This document shows positions 7,279-10,000 of a stretch of DNA of 10,000 nt, one piece after another; the stretch's first letter is position 1, and every line of letters starts with the position of its first letter. The translations under genes were made by a program, and so were the position numbers. Under the pieces are notes generated by a model. The model saw nothing but the letters and a program-made list of their open reading frames with translations, did not search any database and was not told the origin of the DNA. The stretch comes from Asticcacaulis sp. (GTDB taxonomy: Bacteria > Pseudomonadota > Alphaproteobacteria > Caulobacterales > Caulobacteraceae), in NCBI RefSeq assembly GCF_020217185.1, contig NZ_JAIWNX010000236.1, positions 1 to 10,000 of the forward strand. Direction: 5' to 3'.

Positions 7279-7307
7279 ACCCTATGAGCCTCTGGGCCAC
7301 AAGTCAA
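7279..7307 (-). promoter_or_regulatory. Candidate promoter of the acyl ligase gene
   Basis: On the - strand TTGACT (7307-7302) and TAGGGT (7284-7279) are separated by 17 bases, the standard housekeeping-sigma spacing. The -35 is close to consensus and the -10 is weak, matching mainly at its ends. It would start RNA near 7272, about 64 bases before the ligase ATG at 7208. The adjacent palindrome fits a regulated promoter. This is a prediction from sequence only. Confidence 0.5.
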
Positions 7308-7322
7308 TTGAACATTGTTCAA
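7308..7322. promoter_or_regulatory. Perfect 15-bp palindrome, candidate operator
   Basis: TTGAACA-T-TGTTCAA is an exact 7-1-7 inverted repeat that directly abuts the -35 of the candidate ligase promoter. A second short palindrome, TCAATTGA (7304-7311), overlaps both it and the -35, and TCAATT/AATTGA (7304-7309, 7325-7330) gives an outer, imperfect symmetry. The size and symmetry suit a TetR- or GntR-type dimer. No regulator gene lies in the window. Confidence 0.6.
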
Positions 7323-7345
7323 ATAATTGAGAGGTGGCTGTTATG

Positions 7346-8272
7346 TCAGGTGCCAAGGCTTAGAAAGGTCTCAAAAACGGGACCTAACTCCTCTTCACGG
7401 GCAACGGGTTTCACCTCGCAGGTAGTGCGCCCGCCACACAGCGCCTTAAGATCGCCTGTCCCGGCCACAACCACAGGAGCGGAGGCGCGGCCCAGCTCCA
7501 GCCGGAAGCCGCCGAGTGCCCGGCGTGCCTCGCCCATCTGCTTGATCCAACCCTCACTCAGGTGCACGCGACGCAGATCGGGATTGGCCATGCGCCAGCG
7601 ATGCGCCACCTTGCCCCAGGCATCGGCGGGTTCGTCTTCGCGGTGCCATTCGGCGGGTGAGGCTGACTGCGAGGCGTCCCACGGCGCATAGGCCAGCACG
7701 CCGCGCAGCGGCCAGTTGCGCGCATCCATAGCCAGCGCCGTTAGCGCCCCCGACCCGTGCCCGAACAGATAGAGGGGTTTGGCGGGCAAAGGGCGAATGA
7801 CCTCGGTCACGAAAGCCTCAGCGGCCTTAATGGGGTGTCTGAAGTCGGGCAGGACAATATCCTGATTTTGCAGCAGATACTTGCCTGATCCGCCCTGACC
7901 CGGCGCTTCGAAAAGCCATACGCTCAGCTTGTTCAACACCGCCTGTTGCGCCAGTCCGAAATAGACTTCGGCGGGATAGCGCGCATCGGCCAGTATCAGC
8001 AGATGCCCACGCGGATTGAGCGGCGGGGCGGCGACGCCGTAACGCGCCTCGGGCAGGGTGCCGAATTTGAAACCGCTCCACACGAACCCGGCGGGCGGAT
8101 AGGCGTCAGGCGACAGGCCGGGCGGGATCTGCGAGTCGGTAAAGGCAATACCCGTCTGGTCGGGACCGTCACTGCGCGTACAGCCCGCCAGCGTAGCGCC
8201 TATGCCGGCCGCCGCACCGGCCAGTAACCGGCGGCGGGACAGGGAAGGCGACAGCGGACGGAGGATGAGCAT
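7346..8272 (-). CDS. Exported alpha/beta-hydrolase lipoprotein (serine aminopeptidase S33 / lysophospholipase-like)
   Basis: A 308-residue protein with an N-terminal signal RRRLLAGAAAGIGATLAGC: a twin-arginine (R13-R15) leader and a lipobox LAGC ending at C31, so probably a Tat-exported or Sec-exported lipoprotein. The hydrolase core has DARYPAEVYFGLAQQ (96-110), EAPGQGGSGK (122-131) and the nucleophile elbow GHGSGA at 171-176 with Ser174. VVVAGTGDL (267-275) supplies the likely catalytic Asp274. A cysteine pair, C279 and C285, could form a disulfide as in related lysophospholipase-like proteins. No histidine occurs after Asp274; where relatives have a GARHEL-type motif this protein reads VAREEEL (290-296), with Glu at the expected His. 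It may be inactive, use another base, or do something else. It lies upstream of the ligase gene on the same strand without an obvious terminator, 137 bases apart. Substrate unknown. Confidence 0.8.
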   Translation of the reverse strand: MLILRPLSPSLSRRRLLAGAAAGIGATLAGCTRSDGPDQTGIAFTDSQIPPGLSPDAYPPAGFVWSGFKFGTLPEARYGVAAPPLNPRGHLLILADARYPAEVYFGLAQQAVLNKLSVWLFEAPGQGGSGKYLLQNQDIVLPDFRHPIKAAEAFVTEVIRPLPAKPLYLFGHGSGALTALAMDARNWPLRGVLAYAPWDASQSASPAEWHREDEPADAWGKVAHRWRMANPDLRRVHLSEGWIKQMGEARRALGGFRLELGRASAPVVVAGTGDLKALCGGRTTCEVKPVAREEELGPVFETFLSLGT

Positions 8273-8409
8273 GGGCTCAGCTTAGGCCAGATTCCACTGT
8301 TCGGCCATCCCCTGTTACCCTATGTTATAAGGGACAAGGCCTTTTGGCTTGATAATGGCGGGCAAAAAGCCCAATTAGGGACAGATTGTTTCCTCATTAA
8401 AGTGTCCCC
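8273..8409. promoter_or_regulatory. Divergent intergenic region between the hydrolase gene and lipA
   Basis: This 137-base gap must hold promoters for two divergent genes, but no clear -35/-10 pair stands out. Visible elements: T(A/T)AGGGACA repeated directly at 8328-8336 and 8375-8383; TGTCCC at 8403-8408, inverted to the second copy, with the last base of the gap between it and the lipA ATG; a small GGGC-AAAAA-GCCC hairpin at 8360-8372; and ACCCTATG at 8317-8324, which also occurs at 7279-7286 over the ligase -10 region. There is no convincing Shine-Dalgarno sequence before lipA. The GGGACA elements are the best candidate for a regulatory site. Confidence 0.45.
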
Positions 8410-9387
8410 ATGGTTACCCTGATCAACCGGCTCGACGCCTCGGTTTCCAAGCCTGACCTGCGCCATCCTGAAAAGCAGAATCGTCCGGACACCCCGATTC
8501 TGAAAAAGCCGGACTGGTTGCGCGTCAAGGCGCCGGGCTCCGAAGGCTATAATGCGACGCGCCAGACCGTGCGCGACGCCAAGCTGGTGACAGTGTGCGA
8601 AGAGGCCGCCTGCCCCAACATCGGTGAGTGCTGGACCAAGAACCACGCCACCCTGATGATTATGGGCGACACCTGCACGCGGGCCTGCGCCTTCTGTAAC
8701 GTCAAGACCGGCCTGCCGCAGCCGCTCGATGCCGATGAGCCGAACCGCGTGGGTATGACCGTGGCCAAGATGGGCCTGGCGCACGTCGTCATCACCTCGG
8801 TGGATCGCGACGACCTGGCCGATGGTGGGGCGGAACACTTCGCCGAGGTCATCCGTCAGATTCGCCAGCAATCGCCGAAAACCACCGTCGAAATCCTGAC
8901 GCCGGACTTCCTGCGTAAGGACGGGGCGGCGGAAATCGTCATCGACGCCAAGCCGGACGTCTTCAATCACAATCTCGAAACCGTGCCGCGCAACTATCTG
9001 AAGATCCGCCCCGGCGCACGCTATTACCATTCGCTTCGCCTGCTGGAGCGCGTCAAGGAACGCGACCCTTCGCAGTTCACCAAATCCGGCATCATGGTAG
9101 GCCTTGGGGAAACCAAGGAAGAGGTGATGCAGGTGATGGACGATATGCGTTCTGCCGGCGTCGATTTCATCACCATCGGCCAGTATCTTCAGCCGACGCG
9201 CAAGCACGCCGCCATCGACCGCTTCGTCACGCCGGATGAATTCAAAGCCTATGAATCGATCGCGCGTGCCAAGGGCTTCCTGATGGTGTCGTCTTCGCCG
9301 CTCACGCGCTCATCTCACCATGCGGGCGAAGATTTCGAGCGTCTGCGCGCGGCGCGTGACGCGCAACTGGCGGGTAAGCGGGCCTGA
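8410..9387 (+). CDS. lipA: Lipoyl synthase (radical SAM)
   Basis: A 325-residue radical SAM enzyme that inserts two sulfurs into the octanoyl group on lipoyl domains, such as that of the E2 encoded at the left edge of the window. It holds both iron-sulfur cluster motifs: the auxiliary cluster that is the sulfur donor, C63-x4-C68-x5-C74, and the SAM cluster, C89-x3-C93-x2-C96 (CTRACAFC). The C-terminal RSS at 300-302 supplies the serine ligand of the auxiliary cluster. Other family landmarks are [16 protein letters not shown] (129-144), TPDFLRKD (164-171), [12 protein letters not shown] (183-194) and GLGET (231-235). The chosen ATG gives the usual alphaproteobacterial N-terminus (RHPEKxNRPDTP), though no clear ribosome binding site precedes it. 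The START-domain gene begins three bases after its stop, so the pair should be one operon. Confidence 0.97.
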   Translation: MVTLINRLDASVSKPDLRHPEKQNRPDTPILKKPDWLRVKAPGSEGYNATRQTVRDAKLVTVCEEAACPNIGECWTKNHATLMIMGDTCTRACAFCNVKTGLPQPLDADEPNRVGMTVAKMGLAHVVITSVDRDDLADGGAEHFAEVIRQIRQQSPKTTVEILTPDFLRKDGAAEIVIDAKPDVFNHNLETVPRNYLKIRPGARYYHSLRLLERVKERDPSQFTKSGIMVGLGETKEEVMQVMDDMRSAGVDFITIGQYLQPTRKHAAIDRFVTPDEFKAYESIARAKGFLMVSSSPLTRSSHHAGEDFERLRAARDAQLAGKRA

Positions 9388-9390
9388 GAC

Positions 9391-9846
9391 GTGGCGCAGT
9401 TTCACCTTGAGCGCGTCCTGCCCTATGCGGCGTCGGACCTGTGGGACATGGTCAGCGATGTGAAGCGGTATCCGGAGTTTATTCCGTGGATTACGGCCTT
9501 GCGCGCCTACAATGCCTCCTCCCCCTCGGATGGGGTGCATATGTTCGATGCCGACGTGTCGGTGGGCTACAAGATGCTGTCCGAGCGCTTTTCGACGCGC
9601 GTTACCCGTCGCGCCGATGACCTCAGCCTGCATATGGGCCTGCTGCGCGGGCCGTTGCGTAAGCTGAACGGCCACTGGCATTTTACCGAAATTGAGGGCG
9701 GTACGCGCGTCGATTTCGACATGGATATGGATTTCAAAAATCCCATCCTCAATGCCATGCTGAAGGCCAATCTCAATCTCGCCGTCAGCCGCCTGATGAG
9801 CGTGTTTGAGGCCCGCGCCAAGCAGCTTTATGGCAACAAGATTTAG
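9391..9846 (+). CDS. START-domain protein, Coq10/RatA family
   Basis: A 151-residue cytoplasmic protein of the polyketide cyclase/START-like Coq10 family, resembling from memory Caulobacter CC1736, whose structure is known. It opens with the family pattern LPYAASDLWDMVSDVKRYPEFIPWI (residues 10-34, given here for its spacing of L10, W18, Y27, P28, F30, P32 and W33), then DADVSVGYKMLSERFSTRV in the mid-domain and a C-terminal helix with SRLMSVFEARAKQLYG. Mitochondrial Coq10 binds ubiquinone or a precursor and aids its use in respiration. The E. coli relative RatA was described as blocking ribosome subunit joining, and which role applies here is unknown. The start is GTG at 9391, three bases after the lipA stop, with no other suitable start nearby, so translation is probably coupled to lipA. 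Its stop overlaps the convergent CinA-like gene by four bases. Confidence 0.88.
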   Translation: MAQFHLERVLPYAASDLWDMVSDVKRYPEFIPWITALRAYNASSPSDGVHMFDADVSVGYKMLSERFSTRVTRRADDLSLHMGLLRGPLRKLNGHWHFTEIEGGTRVDFDMDMDFKNPILNAMLKANLNLAVSRLMSVFEARAKQLYGNKI

Positions 9847-10000
9847 GCTTCGGCCTTCAGATGCTCCAGCGCCCAGTGCAGGGCGTACATGACCGACTGT
9901 TCGCGGATATAGTCGCGGCCCAGATTCTCAAACACATGCACATTGGCCTGAGACCGGACCTCGCCATCGGGCAGCCGGAAGGCCAGCCCGAAACAGACCA
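9843..10000 (-). CDS. CinA C-terminal-domain (PncC-like) protein, 3' end only
   Basis: The last 51 codons of a - strand gene read in from the right edge and end at a TAA (complement of 9843-9845). The piece shows a strand, VCFGLAFRLPDG, then VHVFENLGRDYIREQSVMYALHWALEHL. The spacing of the phenylalanine, Gly-Arg-Asp, Ile-Arg and the Ala-Leu helix resembles the end of CinA-type nicotinamide mononucleotide deamidases (F-GDRE-IR---AV--AL--L), though the usual GDR is GRD here. This gene position beside the Coq10-like gene also fits what I recall of Caulobacter. It overlaps the START-domain gene tail to tail by four bases, with no terminator between them. The call rests on a short fragment. Confidence 0.6.
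   Translation of the reverse strand, partial: VCFGLAFRLPDGEVRSQANVHVFENLGRDYIREQSVMYALHWALEHLKAEA

Noticed and set aside
8360..8372. GGGC-AAAAA-GCCC as a terminator before lipA
   Set aside because: The stem is only four pairs and no T-run follows on either strand.
8320..9207. A 295-codon - strand open frame opposite lipA
   Set aside because: lipA is unmistakable on the + strand; the opposite frame has no recognisable features and runs into the lipA promoter region.
1..10000. tRNA, rRNA, insertion sequences, CRISPR arrays, phage or defence genes
   Set aside because: No clover-leaf, transposase, integrase, regularly spaced repeat or defence-type domain was found; the intergenic gaps are all short and the genes are metabolic or transport-related.

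Overview
The window looks like chromosome of an alphaproteobacterium, most likely a member of the Caulobacteraceae (Caulobacter/Asticcacaulis-like). The evidence is the order pyruvate dehydrogenase E2 - lpdA ... lipA - START-domain protein - CinA-like protein, which from memory resembles the Caulobacter crescentus CC_1729 to CC_1737 neighbourhood, the high GC content, and a LipA close to the remembered Caulobacter form. This assignment rests on recall, not on a search.

Layout. Positions 1-1529 (+ strand) hold the last 37 codons of the pyruvate dehydrogenase E2 gene (pdhC) and the complete dihydrolipoamide dehydrogenase gene lpdA. They are followed by three consecutive inverted repeats; the last is a strong bidirectional terminator at 1630-1662. 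From 8272 down to 1734 every gene lies on the - strand: an alpha/beta-hydrolase lipoprotein, an Aas-like acyl-ACP/acyl-CoA ligase, a small DUF2946-type membrane protein, a TonB-dependent outer-membrane receptor and a PepSY-type inner-membrane protein. Positions 8410-9846 (+) hold lipA (lipoyl synthase) and a Coq10/RatA-like START-domain protein. The 3' end of a CinA C-terminal-domain gene enters from the right on the - strand.

How the genes fit together. PdhC is a lipoylated enzyme, LpdA re-oxidises its dihydrolipoyl group, and LipA installs the sulfurs of that cofactor, so the two + strand blocks share lipoate metabolism. The - strand block between them looks like an accessory insert. Its lower part (DUF2946 protein, receptor, PepSY protein) reads as a metal or metallophore uptake-and-reduction operon: the receptor stop and the PepSY start are one base apart. 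Its upper part pairs a ligase resembling the AMP-binding half of Aas with an exported hydrolase of lysophospholipase-like fold, which would suit recycling of acyl chains. The hydrolase, however, appears to lack the usual catalytic histidine.

Regulatory structure. A perfect 15-bp palindrome abuts a good -35 element upstream of the ligase gene. A stable hairpin lies between the DUF2946 and receptor genes. Repeated GGGACA/TGTCCC elements sit just before lipA. I found no tRNA, rRNA, insertion sequence, CRISPR array or prophage gene. No gene-free stretch exceeds about 205 bases.
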